Shown here piece by piece: positions 1 to 8,545 of a stretch of 64,000 nucleotides of DNA. The DNA lies in the NCBI RefSeq assembly GCF_016587375.1, contig NZ_BNJG01000002.1, positions 1,798,001 through 1,862,000 on the forward strand, read 5' to 3'. Origin of the DNA: Ktedonobacter robiniae (GTDB taxonomy: Bacteria > Chloroflexota > Ktedonobacteria > Ktedonobacterales > Ktedonobacteraceae). Every line of letters begins with the position of its first letter. The stretch's first letter is position 1. The notes under the pieces are model-generated. The model was not told where the DNA came from. It saw only the letters and a program-made list of their open reading frames with translations, and made no database searches. The position numbers and the translations under genes are program-made.

Positions 1-332
1 CAGTTGGTGGCGCGCCAGCCGACATCCTCACAGAAGTAGGCCGCGAGCGCGGAGACGAGGCGACCACCTATCGCCACGCCCAGGTAGAGCAGAGCCGTAA
101 GCGTGAGCACCTGCTGCGTGGCGCCGTACTGAAAGGCGTCGATAAAGACGCGAATAATCTGCGGTCCCAGCAATTGCATGGCGATGCTAGCGAAGAGCAG
201 GAGCGCCATCGCGGCGACCCTTAGACGCTGTGGCCCCAGATACGTCCGCAAGAGCGTAAGGTATTGGCGCGATGTGACGCGTGGTGGTGAGTTGCGTGCC
301 TTGAGCGACAGTAAAAACTGCCAGAACTTCAT
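1..332 (-). CDS. ABC exporter, N-terminal membrane domain (cut by window edge)
   Basis: Only the first 110 or so residues are inside the window; the gene runs left off the edge. The start ATG at 332 follows a clear GGAGG ribosome site. After a basic cytoplasmic head come two hydrophobic segments, at about residues 38-60 and 75-100, the second followed by an RLVSALAAYF stretch. This is the usual opening of the transmembrane domain of fused half-size ABC exporters (MsbA/lipid or drug type). The ATPase part is not visible, so the substrate cannot be named. Confidence 0.75.
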   Translation of the reverse strand, partial: MKFWQFLLSLKARNSPPRVTSRQYLTLLRTYLGPQRLRVAAMALLLFASIAMQLLGPQIIRVFIDAFQYGATQQVLTLTALLYLGVAIGGRLVSALAAYFCEDVGWRATN

Positions 333-762
333 TGGTTGTCCTCCATATGGGTTTACAAGACGCAGATGAGGACAACCGCTGAGGGCAGAGACGCGCAAGG
401 CGCTCCGGGTTCAGGGAGTGAAGATGAAGGAATGGGTAGAGTGAAGCCAACGCACGCTCATCATCACCGGTCGTACTCGCTGCGTACGCCGGTGAGAAGC
501 GCGATCAGTCGCTAATGAGAGAGGGATGATCGCGAAGAATGTGAACAGGCGCATGCAGGCAAAAAAGGCAGAGTGATCCCCTGGGCCAGTGGCATGCCAT
601 TGCCGCAATGAAGTCCGCCATTTCGTGGTAAGAACTTAATGCAACTGTTCAACATTTTTGCTTCTCCAGACACTATTACACGATGTATAAAATAAGTGTA
701 TATGCAAAATTATAATATTGTCAAGAGGTATTTCGGGAACTATTAGCGTATATTGACCAAAA
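333..762. other. intergenic region upstream of the ABC exporter
   Basis: No convincing gene in 430 bases. On the minus strand a candidate promoter for the ABC gene is TTGACA at 719-724 and TACACT at 695-700 with an 18-base spacer, inside a strongly AT-rich stretch (about 660-725). That would give a long leader of over 300 bases. Short reading frames here lack ribosome sites. Confidence 0.4.
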
Positions 763-810
763 GTAGCCGCGTACGCCAGTAGCGGGCCCGCTACTGGCGT
801 ACGCGGCTAC
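763..810. repeat. REP-like palindrome, copy 1 (perfect, no loop)
   Basis: A perfect 48-bp palindrome with 24-bp arms (763-786 and 787-810) and no loop; the arm begins GTAGCCGCGTACGCC. The same arm recurs at 9546-9608 and, decayed, at 10856-10909. It sits just after the stop of the GH127 gene, where it could also act as a terminator, but the repetition shows it is a dispersed element. Confidence 0.85.
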
Positions 811-823
811 TGTGGTAGGCCTG

Positions 824-2770
824 CTAGCGGCTATTGGGATGGGCCTGGATGTGCTCATCCAGGGGGAGCCAGACCTGCATGGGGCCGGCTTCGCGGTTGG
901 CCCAGGCGTAGTAGGGGATGGCGGTGAGCTGGACCGGGCGATAGCGCTGTTGCTTACCCTGGTTATGGGGGCGATAGAGCTGTCCCTGCCATTCCTCCTG
1001 GACCTGCTCGTAGGCCTGGGTGTGCAGGGTTACAATCCCGCCCAGAAGCTGCTTCTGGGCTTGTGCTTCCCACTGTGTCTGACCCGAAAGGACAATATCC
1101 CATACATCGATGGAGCCGTGGTCGGCCTGCTCAAGGCAGTAGACCAGGGGGCCGCGAACAATGGCGACGCGGCCACGGTTGCTGGTAACATGGGGATGGC
1201 TCTCCAGGAGGCGAACCTCCAGGGGCAGGACTATTGTGATTTCATCGCCCGGCTGCCAGGTGCGCTTGAGCTGGACATAAGTTCCTGGCTTGACGGCAAG
1301 CCCCTCGACAGCCTGTTGGTTGACCTGGATTTGGGCGCCTGTCGCCCAGGCGGGTATGCGCACGAAGAGGGTGAAGTCCTGGGCCTCCTGCATCTGGAGC
1401 TTGATGCGAATCTCTTCATCCCAGGGATAGTTCGTCTGTTGCTCGATGGTAATGGTCTCTCCGCTGGTCAGGGGAATTTGAGCGGTGTTGCTGGCGTAGA
1501 GATGCAACCAGATGCCCTCCTGCGAGGTGCTGTAGAAATAGCCAGGGAGCGAGGCGAGCAGGCGCGCGATATTGGGGGGGCAACAGGCCGTGTCAAACCA
1601 GGGCTGGCGGCGGTGTTTGCCACGGTCCGCGAGAGGATTCTGGTAAAAGTAGAGTTTCCCATCGAGCGAGCTACCCGCGATAACGCCGTTGTAGAGTGTC
1701 TGTTCGATCACATCAGTGAAGCGTGCCTCGGGCCTGGCCTGGAGGAGGCGCCAGTTCCACATGACGCTGGCGATGGCGGCACAGGTCTCCGTGTAGGCCC
1801 GTTCATTGGGGAGCTCATAGTTCTCACCGAATGCCTCGCCCTCCCAACGTGATCCCACGCCGCCTGTCACATACGTCTTGCGCTCGGTGAGATTCTGCCA
1901 GAGGACCTCTTGCGCGTGGTCAAGGGCCGCTTCCCCTGTCTCAAGATAGGCGTCGGTTACCCCTGCATAGAGGTAGAGGGCGCGAACGGCGTGTCCCACG
2001 GCTTCCTGCTGCTCGCGTACCGGTAGATGATCCTGGCAATAGGGCGAGCCATTGAGGACAGGCGGTTTCTGGCCACGCTGATCGATGAAGAACTGCGCCT
2101 GTTGCAGGTAGCGTGGCTCGCCCGTCTCGCGGGCCAGCTCGATCAGGGCCAGCTCAATTTCGGGATGCCCACAGGTTCCCGGGCGTCCCTGGGGACCAAA
2201 GACCGAGGCGATATTATCGGCTATGCGGGTCGCCACATCGAGCAGGCTGGTCTTGCCGGTTGCTCGGTGGTGCGCGACCGCAGCCTGGAGAAGATGGCCC
2301 GCGCAGTAGAGTTCATGCAGATCCGTGAGGTTGCTCCAGCGCTCGGCCTGGCGCTCAAAGGTAAAATAGGTGTTTAGATAGCCGTCATCATCCTGAGCTG
2401 AGGCGATAAGCGCGATCACCTCGTCAAGCTGCTGCTCTAAGCGTGCCTCGGGAGCCTGAGCGAGTGTCCAGGAGGCTGCCTCCACCCATTTGTAGACATC
2501 GGAGTCGTTGTAAAATATGCCCCTGAAAGGAATCGAGCTATCTCCAGCCGCCCGGCGGAAATTATCGAGTCGCCCGGTACGCGCGGATAGTTCGTATTGC
2601 TGTGGAAGTGTCACGGTCTGATTGATATCACGGCGTGGCTGCCAGAACGTATCCGTAAGCTGTATGTTGCTCAGGCTGACCGGGTGTAATCTGGCCTGTG
2701 GACTGCGCCGAGTATCGACAACAAAAGCGGTATCCTGTTGCTGTGGGTTGGAATGACGGCTAAAAGTCAT
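824..2770 (-). CDS. glycoside hydrolase family 127 (beta-L-arabinofuranosidase type)
   Basis: About 648 residues, the usual GH127 length. The family removes beta-L-arabinofuranose from plant cell-wall glycans using a cysteine nucleophile held by a zinc site. The signature residues are visible: an ETC motif (Glu and Cys about 330) and the CCPPN motif about 396-400, matching the Glu/three-Cys set of HypBA1. No signal peptide is seen, so it probably acts in the cytoplasm on imported oligosaccharides. The ATG at 2770 is preferred over an upstream TTG because AGAAAGG is correctly spaced only for it. It stands alone between two palindromes. The family call is strong; the exact sugar is inferred. 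Confidence 0.9.
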   Translation of the reverse strand: MTFSRHSNPQQQDTAFVVDTRRSPQARLHPVSLSNIQLTDTFWQPRRDINQTVTLPQQYELSARTGRLDNFRRAAGDSSIPFRGIFYNDSDVYKWVEAASWTLAQAPEARLEQQLDEVIALIASAQDDDGYLNTYFTFERQAERWSNLTDLHELYCAGHLLQAAVAHHRATGKTSLLDVATRIADNIASVFGPQGRPGTCGHPEIELALIELARETGEPRYLQQAQFFIDQRGQKPPVLNGSPYCQDHLPVREQQEAVGHAVRALYLYAGVTDAYLETGEAALDHAQEVLWQNLTERKTYVTGGVGSRWEGEAFGENYELPNERAYTETCAAIASVMWNWRLLQARPEARFTDVIEQTLYNGVIAGSSLDGKLYFYQNPLADRGKHRRQPWFDTACCPPNIARLLASLPGYFYSTSQEGIWLHLYASNTAQIPLTSGETITIEQQTNYPWDEEIRIKLQMQEAQDFTLFVRIPAWATGAQIQVNQQAVEGLAVKPGTYVQLKRTWQPGDEITIVLPLEVRLLESHPHVTSNRGRVAIVRGPLVYCLEQADHGSIDVWDIVLSGQTQWEAQAQKQLLGGIVTLHTQAYEQVQEEWQGQLYRPHNQGKQQRYRPVQLTAIPYYAWANREAGPMQVWLPLDEHIQAHPNSR

Positions 2771-2816
2771 TGTGGGCAAGAGCCTTTCTGGTTATGAGAT
2801 CTACCAAGTAGGTGCC

Positions 2817-2898
2817 GACGCTGCGAGAGCACGCGTCTACATATAATGGTACGATATTCTCTGCCCCATCATATATAGGCGTGTGCTCTCGCAGCGTC
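2817..2898. terminator. inverted repeat between two minus-strand genes
   Basis: 16-bp perfect arms (2817-2832 and 2883-2898, starting GACGCTGCGAGAG) are separated by 50 AT-rich bases that contain further short complementary pieces. It lies between the small membrane protein gene and the GH127 gene, so it probably ends the former transcript; the inner AT-rich part could hold the GH127 promoter. Confidence 0.5.
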
Positions 2899-2908
2899 GT
2901 GCTACTCT

Positions 2909-3367
2909 TTACTGTTGCATGGGTGGCAACTGCTCAGGATATTGTGCCTCGGGGGTTTCGTGTGGCTGGGGCTGGGCTGAATTTTGCGAAGGATAGTAGT
3001 ATTGTTGTCCGCCTTCCTGATAGTTTTCTGGTGGAGCCTGGTAGCCCTGGTCATATGGCTGATAGTAGGGCTGCTGCTCTTCTGACTCGGCGGGTGCCTG
3101 GTTGAATTGCTGGGGAGGCATGTATGGCTGTTGATAGTTCATGCCTCTATTGCGACTAGACATGAAGAGGCCCGCCCCGATCAACAGGAGGACGAGCACG
3201 CCCAGGCCGAAGAGGATTGTCGAGATGTGGTGTGTAAAGTAGACGACGGCGATGATGATCAAGATAATGCCGAGCCAGCCACTCCTGGACCGTCTATAGC
3301 TTCGCCTGTAGGCGCGCCTGGCGTTCCTGGCCGCTCTCCGCGCGTCTCTTGGATCTCCGTATTGCAT
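2909..3367 (-). CDS. small membrane protein with Gln/Tyr/Pro-rich tail
   Basis: 152 residues: an Arg/Tyr-rich basic head (about 1-28), two closely spaced hydrophobic segments (about 29-68), then a long soluble tail rich in Gln, Tyr and Pro with repeated YQ, QP and PP pairs. No enzymatic motif is seen and the function is unknown. The head would be cytoplasmic by the positive-inside rule and a two-segment hairpin would put the tail in the cytoplasm too. The gene at 12231-12920 has the same plan and shares the NYQEG tail motif. Confidence 0.7.
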   Translation of the reverse strand: MQYGDPRDARRAARNARRAYRRSYRRSRSGWLGIILIIIAVVYFTHHISTILFGLGVLVLLLIGAGLFMSSRNRGMNYQQPYMPPQQFNQAPAESEEQQPYYQPYDQGYQAPPENYQEGGQQYYYPSQNSAQPQPHETPEAQYPEQLPPMQQ

Positions 3368-3515
3368 GAATGTGCCTGCTTTCCTCTATGATGGGTTGGG
3401 CTTCAACGCTTGACCCCCCAAAAAAAATTCTATGATTTCGATACCTTTATTACCAGGAATACGAATGTCTCGCGCTTTGGTTGTGTATGGAGGCGTCACT
3501 TTCGCGCCTGCTGTG

Positions 3516-3602
3516 CTCAAGGATAAGGGGATAGGGGATGGTGGTGGGGGTGACGGCGGAGCCGTCACCCCCACCACCATCCCCTATCCCCTTATCCTTG
3601 AG
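3516..3602. repeat. 87-bp near-perfect palindrome (42-bp arms, 3-nt loop)
   Basis: Left arm 3516-3557 and right arm 3561-3602 are exact reverse complements; the loop is GGA. It lies in the 341-base gap between two divergently transcribed genes, where no terminator is expected. The arm is purine-rich (GGGGATAGGGGATGG), so one strand has G-run potential. See findings. Confidence 0.9.
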
Positions 3603-3708
3603 GCGAGAAGAGACGCCGTAAAGGCGGTACAGAGCCAGCTTAATAGCAAGGTGTATCTGCTTTTACTCGCTTGTTATTATGCCTGCTTTTTGCTAGAATG
3701 GCTGGGTT

Positions 3709-4461
3709 ATGCATATTTATTTTCATAATGCCGAAGATCAGCAGCGCTGGGCATATACAGAAGGATTGAGTGATTTAGGACAGCGCGAAATCGCGGTCCT
3801 GGCTCCCTGCTCGGATGATGACCTGCGCAACAGACTCCTGCTTAATTTGCTGGAGTTTATTGCGAGCTATATTAAAAGTCAGCCGAAGCGTATTCTGCCT
3901 GGGCAGACGTTTCGGTATGGCTGGGTGATGCTGCGTTTTGTGAGCGATGAGAAGAATATCAGTGGCGCGGGCTCAGATGCTCTGCTCATTGAGGAGCACG
4001 AATCTCACTTTGCCCTTGAGGATGTGCCATTTGTGCCCGGTGTGATACGGGCTATGGAGCTTATACAAATCCAGCATAAGGCCATGCAGCGCAACCAGGT
4101 TACAGGCGATGTGCAATACCCCTCTTCCACACATTTTGCGCTTATTTGTAGTCGTGTGACGCCAGAGGCTATTCAGCAATTACGCCCTCTATCAGCTCAG
4201 CGTCTTTGGGAGCCCGAGGGACAGCATAGCGGTTGGTTTTTTAGCTGCTGTGATCAGAGTCATGATCATGACAATCCTGATGAATTGCACAGGGGCCACT
4301 TGCTGCATCTCGTAAAGGGGCTTCCGGCGTTCTTCCCGTATATTGCTATGCCGGTTGGTGCGGCACTCCTCTTTGAAGAGAACAAAGTGGTCATCTTCCC
4401 TCCAGGCGAGGAACAGGGCTTTGTCGATCCAGAAGCCCCTCTCACTACTCTGCCCTCTTGA
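3709..4461 (+). CDS. uncharacterised protein, DUF2185/Imm33-like C-terminus
   Basis: 250 residues, soluble, no signal peptide. The last 80 residues (a GWFFSCCDQ stretch, a His/Asp-rich loop, then PFFPYIAMPVGAALL-like and VVIFPPG segments) resemble the pattern of DUF2185/Imm33-type proteins, which often act as immunity or regulatory partners. The first 160 residues are not recognised. No strong ribosome site precedes the ATG, so the start is uncertain. No toxin gene is adjacent. The domain match was judged by eye only. Confidence 0.55.
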   Translation: MHIYFHNAEDQQRWAYTEGLSDLGQREIAVLAPCSDDDLRNRLLLNLLEFIASYIKSQPKRILPGQTFRYGWVMLRFVSDEKNISGAGSDALLIEEHESHFALEDVPFVPGVIRAMELIQIQHKAMQRNQVTGDVQYPSSTHFALICSRVTPEAIQQLRPLSAQRLWEPEGQHSGWFFSCCDQSHDHDNPDELHRGHLLHLVKGLPAFFPYIAMPVGAALLFEENKVVIFPPGEEQGFVDPEAPLTTLPS

Positions 4462-4801
4462 GCGTAATAACTATCATCTTTCGCTATAGCTATTTAATGT
4501 AGCGTTTGCTTGTGTGAATTTGCCAAATCTACCAGGCTTTCCTCCTCTATTGCGATTCATAACTTTGCCTTCTTTGTTTCTAGCACTAGCGTGGCTATTT
4601 CTTGACATTCTTTTATCTCTGCCCCTATACTATCTATAGGTAATGATCTAACAAGTGTTTTAGTAATTACTGTTTCCCCTAGAGATTTGATTGCTATTCA
4701 GGTTCTCTTCTTGTTAATCTTCTGGGATGCTAGGATGTTTGTGTGCAGGGGGAATTTGCACAATATTATTGCTGGCTTGTAGCGAATAAAGGAGTGTTCG
4801 T
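4462..4801 (+). promoter_or_regulatory. intergenic region with promoter for the lipoprotein gene
   Basis: 340 bases without a gene. TTGACA at 4602-4607 and TATACT at 4626-4631, 18 bases apart, make a near-consensus sigma-70-type promoter on the plus strand, leaving a leader of about 165 bases before the ATG at 4802. No obvious hairpin or riboswitch was seen in that leader. Confidence 0.6.
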
Positions 4802-5563
4802 ATGCCTTCGTCAATGTATAGACAAAAGCTGTATTTCGCTTATACTCCCTGGCATCGGCGGCGCTTTATATGTAGCCTCTTCTTTGTCTGCCTCATAGTG
4901 ATATTGGCTGCCTGCTCTGGCGGTCCCACAACCAGTTCGAATTCAGGAACGCAGCCCACTTCTCAGGCGCTCACGCCTACGCCATCGCCGCATAAAGGGC
5001 CAGCGGCCGGAACGATACTCTACAAGGCTGATTGGGTGCGTGGTATTGCGGGTTGGGAGGGGGCCACGGGTTGGCAGGTCCAGCATGGAGAGCTTTATTC
5101 TAAAAGTGATGAGGATGATACGCTTACCATGCCCTTTGTTTCCCCTACAACTATGTATGCTGTAGAGGTTCACATTCAAGTTATGCATTATAACGCGCCA
5201 AACGGTGGTAGCTTCAGTTTCTTTGCGCCGCATAATGGCGCAATTGATGGCTATAATGCCGGGGCGAGTAATCTGCTCTCCAAGTTGCCGACCATTGGCG
5301 GCCTTCATCCCCAACTCCAGGCCATGATTGATCCGCCGGCCAACGCGATACAGAGCCAGCCTCCCTTTGATTATGATCCGCGCATGGAGCCACATGTCTA
5401 CAGGCTGGAGATTCGCGATAACATCTTAGAGTTTTTCGCCGATGGCGTAAAGGCCTTTACTGTGGGCAGCGCATCCTCGCCCAATCTCTCTCAAGGACCA
5501 CTGCATATCAAGTCGCATGGCATCACCCTGCGTGTCAGCAGTCTGACAATCACCGCTTTATAG
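4802..5563 (+). CDS. lipoprotein with LamG-like (DUF1080-type) domain
   Basis: 253 residues. A basic head is followed by a hydrophobic stretch ending in the lipobox LAAC (Cys about 38), then a Ser/Thr/Pro-rich linker and a beta-rich domain of about 180 residues. The order 'WEGATGWQVQHGELYS ... LEFFADGVKAF' is typical of concanavalin-like/3-keto-disaccharide-hydrolase folds used as surface sugar or ligand-binding modules. It is anchored on the outer face of the membrane. AAGGAG precedes the ATG. The protein at 45743 carries a similar extracellular domain on a different anchor. Ligand unknown. Confidence 0.75.
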   Translation: MPSSMYRQKLYFAYTPWHRRRFICSLFFVCLIVILAACSGGPTTSSNSGTQPTSQALTPTPSPHKGPAAGTILYKADWVRGIAGWEGATGWQVQHGELYSKSDEDDTLTMPFVSPTTMYAVEVHIQVMHYNAPNGGSFSFFAPHNGAIDGYNAGASNLLSKLPTIGGLHPQLQAMIDPPANAIQSQPPFDYDPRMEPHVYRLEIRDNILEFFADGVKAFTVGSASSPNLSQGPLHIKSHGITLRVSSLTITAL

Positions 5564-5608
5564 GCTTCTTTTTCCAGGCTGGACTCATCGGCTCGCAAGC
5601 TCGCCTGA

Positions 5609-5687
5609 GGTAAGGGGATGTTGGTGTGAGCAGCGGCCTTGCTGCTGCTCACACCAACATCCCCTTACCCATGAGCGCCGCAGGCGC
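5609..5687 (+). terminator. 26-bp stem hairpin plus GCGCCGCAGGCGC mini-hairpin
   Basis: Perfect arms at 5609-5634 and 5644-5669 with a 9-base loop, directly followed by a second small hairpin GCGCC-GCA-GGCGC at 5675-5687. It lies after the lipoprotein stop and before the HIT gene, a terminator position, but has no T-tract. The same mini-hairpin follows the palindrome at 38483-38532. Confidence 0.7.
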
Positions 5688-5735
5688 GAGGGATGATATA
5701 CTCATAGAGAACTATTTGAGGAAAGAGGCTCTTCT

Positions 5736-6188
5736 ATGGAGTGTTTAAGCTGTCTCAGCCTGAGGGGTGAGCGTAGTATTTCGCCTGGACCCATCGTCTA
5801 TGAGGGAACTTACTGGATGGTCGATCATGCCTATCCCACCATCCACCTTGGCTGGCTGGTAATCCTGCCCAGGCGCCATGTGGAGGCGCTGCATGAGCTG
5901 TCTCGGGAGGAATTTTTGGAGTTGGCTGAGATCCAATATAGGTTGGCCCAGACCATGCACCTGGATAGCTATGTGCAGAAAGAGTATCTGATGTGTTTCG
6001 CGGAGAGCAAGGGCTTTTCTCATGTGCATATCCACATGGTTCCCAAGCCGGCTGATCTCCCCGACGAGCACAAGGGGCCGCGTATCTTCGAGCGCTTGAA
6101 GGCTGACGAAGAGCATCCTATCATTCCTGCGGATGAGTTGACCGCCTTCTGCGATGAGTTTACGCGTAAGCTAAGCGCCATTAAGTAG
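5736..6188 (+). CDS. HIT family nucleotide hydrolase/transferase
   Basis: 150 residues, a normal length for a histidine-triad protein. The triad HVHIHM is at residues 96-101 and an LPRRH stretch precedes the long helix, as in diadenosine tetraphosphate hydrolase-like members. These cytoplasmic enzymes split nucleoside phosphoramidates or dinucleoside polyphosphates with a triad histidine as nucleophile. The N-terminal CLSC pair resembles the zinc-binding CxxC of some bacterial HIT proteins. GAGG lies ahead of the ATG. Substrate not determined. Confidence 0.85.
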   Translation: MECLSCLSLRGERSISPGPIVYEGTYWMVDHAYPTIHLGWLVILPRRHVEALHELSREEFLELAEIQYRLAQTMHLDSYVQKEYLMCFAESKGFSHVHIHMVPKPADLPDEHKGPRIFERLKADEEHPIIPADELTAFCDEFTRKLSAIK

Positions 6189-6213
6189 ATTTATCTGGAG
6201 AAGAGGATAGGTT

Positions 6214-6300
6214 TTGGCTTCTATTACCTTCCTGGGCACGAGCGATTCGCGAGGTGTGCCCAGGCTTCTGTGTGAATGCGCGGCCCCCTGCAATTCGGTC
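6214..6300 (+). pseudogene. N-terminal remnant of an MBL-fold hydrolase
   Basis: From a TTG at 6214, preceded by GAGGATAGG, the frame reads ASITFLGTSDSRGVPRLLCE, which closely matches the opening of PhnP-like metallo-beta-lactamase-fold proteins (FLGTGDSxGVPRxxCxC). The metal-binding HxHxDH part never appears and the frame soon loses resemblance before the DUF347 gene starts at 6374. A stem (6231-6239 with 6256-6264) falls inside it. It is best read as a deletion remnant. Confidence 0.45.
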
Positions 6301-6373
6301 GAGAGATGGCCTCAATACGCTTCTATGCTTCGCTTCTCTTCATCAGTAGACTACGTAGTAGGAGGATATGCTG

Positions 6374-7189
6374 ATGAAGAAAATCCCTCAAATTACTATC
6401 GCGTTCTGGATCATGAAGATTTGCGCAACCACTCTGGGTGAAACAGGTGGTGATCTTTTATCCATGACTATGCATGTTGGCTATGCCATTAGTTCTCTAC
6501 TTTTCATTGGGCTGTTTGTCATCACTCTGACGACGCAACTTATCTCGAAGAAATATCACCCCTTCCTTTACTGGAGCGTTATCCTTTCAACCAGTATCGC
6601 TGGTACTACCATGTCAGATTATATGGACCGCACTTTAGGGCTGGGCTACGCAAAAGGTTCCCTCCTACTCTGCACTCTCTTGCTAGCTATCTTTGTAATC
6701 TGGCGCTTCAGTAAGGCTTCTTTCTCGGTGAATAAGATCACTACGGTGAAGGTTGAAATCCTCTTTTGGACGGCAATTCTCTTTTCAAATACCCTGGGGA
6801 CCGCGCTGGGTGATTTCCTGGCAGACGATTCCCACCTCGGATTTGGGGGAGGCGTGCTGCTCATTACAGGTCTACTCGCGCTGATAGTTTGCGCAGCTTT
6901 TTTTACCAGGATCTCCAAAACCCTCTTGTTCTGGATGGCATTTGTTCTCACGCGTCCATTCGGTGCGACAATGGGTGACCTTCTTACAAAGTCACATGCA
7001 CAAGGCGGCCTGGGATTTGGCACTATTGGCTCATCTTTGATCCTTGCGGCTATCCTTTTTGTATTCATCCTCATTACATCTCGTCCGGAAATTTCTCACG
7101 AATCGGGTGTACAAGCTGGCTTGTTGAAACAAAATTGGCGAATGCTCACCAGGCGGTTTCGGCTCACAACGGGATTTAATAAAAAATGA
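6374..7189 (+). CDS. DUF347 (COG4705) repeat membrane protein
   Basis: 271 residues with about eight hydrophobic segments in four internal repeats. Each repeat carries a related motif after a helix: TTLGETGGDLL, IAGTTMSDYM, NTLGTALGDFL and PFGATMGDLL. This four-fold G-x-x-x-G/S-D pattern defines the DUF347 family, whose role is not established. The ATG at 6374 is chosen over 6368 because AGGAGG (ending 6365) has an 8-base spacer only for it. The conserved Asp in each repeat suggests a pore or transport role, but that is inference. Confidence 0.85.
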   Translation: MKKIPQITIAFWIMKICATTLGETGGDLLSMTMHVGYAISSLLFIGLFVITLTTQLISKKYHPFLYWSVILSTSIAGTTMSDYMDRTLGLGYAKGSLLLCTLLLAIFVIWRFSKASFSVNKITTVKVEILFWTAILFSNTLGTALGDFLADDSHLGFGGGVLLITGLLALIVCAAFFTRISKTLLFWMAFVLTRPFGATMGDLLTKSHAQGGLGFGTIGSSLILAAILFVFILITSRPEISHESGVQAGLLKQNWRMLTRRFRLTTGFNKK

Positions 7190-7241
7190 TAGAAGATGTA
7201 ATGGTTTTTCTCGCCATAGTATGTCCCAGTATGTATATATG

Positions 7242-7270
7242 GTGTGGCAATGCTTGTGGCACTGCCACAC
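7242..7270. terminator. hairpin between convergent genes
   Basis: GTGTGGCA (7242-7249) pairs with TGCCACAC (7263-7270) around a 13-base loop, between the DUF347 gene and the minus-strand membrane glycopolymer gene. Likely a shared terminator. Confidence 0.45.
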
Positions 7271-7287
7271 ATCATGTGATAAATATT

Positions 7288-8424
7288 CTACCCGATAAAG
7301 ACGGGCCAGCGCAGGAGCGTGCCGGCTATATATACCAGGCAGGTGAGGGTGTAGAAGTGTGTGGACCAGAGAAGGAGCTTGTTCTTGCTATAGGCGGCGT
7401 ACATGACGCCAGCCAGGATCAAGCCTAGACTGATGCGGCTGCAGGAGATCAGCTCGATATAGGAATAATGCGAGAGGAAGACGATGGATAGAAGATTGAT
7501 GACCCAGGCAAGCAACAGGGGGGACCAGCGCCGCTTCCAGATCTCCCAGCCCGCCAGCAGGCAATTGGCTAGAGTGGGAAGGAACATCAGTAGCAGCAGG
7601 AGCCAGAATTTGCGGGGGGCATTGGCAAAATAAGTAATTCCTGCGAAGGGAAGGCGTTCAAAGGAGGGGGCAAAGCCCAGGCCACTCTTGCCGAAAATCA
7701 GGACAATGGCCGCAAGCCAGAGCAGAAGCGGTAAGCCTCCCAGCAGTGTCATAGGGATAAGATCGCGCCAGCGGCGCTGGAGGAGAAAGGCCACGCCATA
7801 GGCCAGCGGAAAGAGTATCGCGGTTTCGCGGGTCAGGGCCGCCAGTCCCATGCAGAGCGCTCCTAGCCAGACGCGTTTCTCCTGGGTAAAGAGGATGCCC
7901 AGGCAGAGCAGAAAGACCATGAAGGGTTCTGCTGTGTCGAACGTGAAGGCCGCGAGCTGGCCGAAATAAAGACCTAGTGCCAGGCTGAACCAGGGCGAGA
8001 CTTGGCGTTTTTGCAAGATATGAGCTACAATCGCCACACTGGCAACAATCGCTATCCCATTGGAAATCAGCATAACATAGGGGATCAGAGCCGCGTTCCC
8101 CAGGTTGAAGGCGAAGACGAACAGGGGATAGAGGATGCGTTGATAGCGATAGGGGGCATTATCCATGAACTGGTAGGCATGCCAGGGGTCATGGGCGAGC
8201 TGGTAGTAAAATTGACCATCGTAGCCCCAGGTGCCGCTGGCTTTATGTTCACTCCAGACAGTGCCCAGGTGGACAAAATCTAGAGCTGTATAGCTGCGCA
8301 GAACGACCAGCAGGCCTACCCATAAGATATAAAGGGCAGCGACGATGAACGCAGGCCACCAGGCTGCCAGCACTTCTGAGCGCTCCGAGACCTTTGGCAC
8401 CCTATGTAGCGGTGATGTTAGCAT
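7288..8424 (-). CDS. polytopic cell-surface glycopolymer protein, AZOBR_p60025-like
   Basis: 378 residues with nine to ten hydrophobic segments. An early extracytoplasmic loop carries YDGQFYYQLAHDP and a following YRYQRILYPLF stretch, the hallmark of a bacterial family related to C-type membrane glycosyltransferases and annotated as involved in cell-surface glycopolymer formation. The likely donor is a polyprenyl-linked sugar, by analogy. The ATG at 8424 is chosen because TTGGAG precedes it by 7 bases; the frame can extend to a GTG at 8442. It stands alone and minus-strand. Confidence 0.75.
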   Translation of the reverse strand: MLTSPLHRVPKVSERSEVLAAWWPAFIVAALYILWVGLLVVLRSYTALDFVHLGTVWSEHKASGTWGYDGQFYYQLAHDPWHAYQFMDNAPYRYQRILYPLFVFAFNLGNAALIPYVMLISNGIAIVASVAIVAHILQKRQVSPWFSLALGLYFGQLAAFTFDTAEPFMVFLLCLGILFTQEKRVWLGALCMGLAALTRETAILFPLAYGVAFLLQRRWRDLIPMTLLGGLPLLLWLAAIVLIFGKSGLGFAPSFERLPFAGITYFANAPRKFWLLLLLMFLPTLANCLLAGWEIWKRRWSPLLLAWVINLLSIVFLSHYSYIELISCSRISLGLILAGVMYAAYSKNKLLLWSTHFYTLTCLVYIAGTLLRWPVFIG

Positions 8425-8545
8425 TACAAGACTCCAAGCCACTCTAAGTAAAATTCATGCATTGGCACATGCGTATTTAAAGCATGTGCTAATCGCCAAT
8501 TATAACCCCTTCTATGGAGAAAACAAAGAGTGCTCTACTCTTTAC

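Noticed and set aside
812..1852. Long open frame opposite the GH127 gene (346 residues).
   Set aside because: It is the antisense shadow of a well-defined enzyme; composition is biased and it has no ribosome site.
3432..3728. Open frame through the 87-bp palindrome.
   Set aside because: Its translation is a low-complexity mirror (Gly/Asp then Pro/Thr) caused by the palindrome; no ribosome site.
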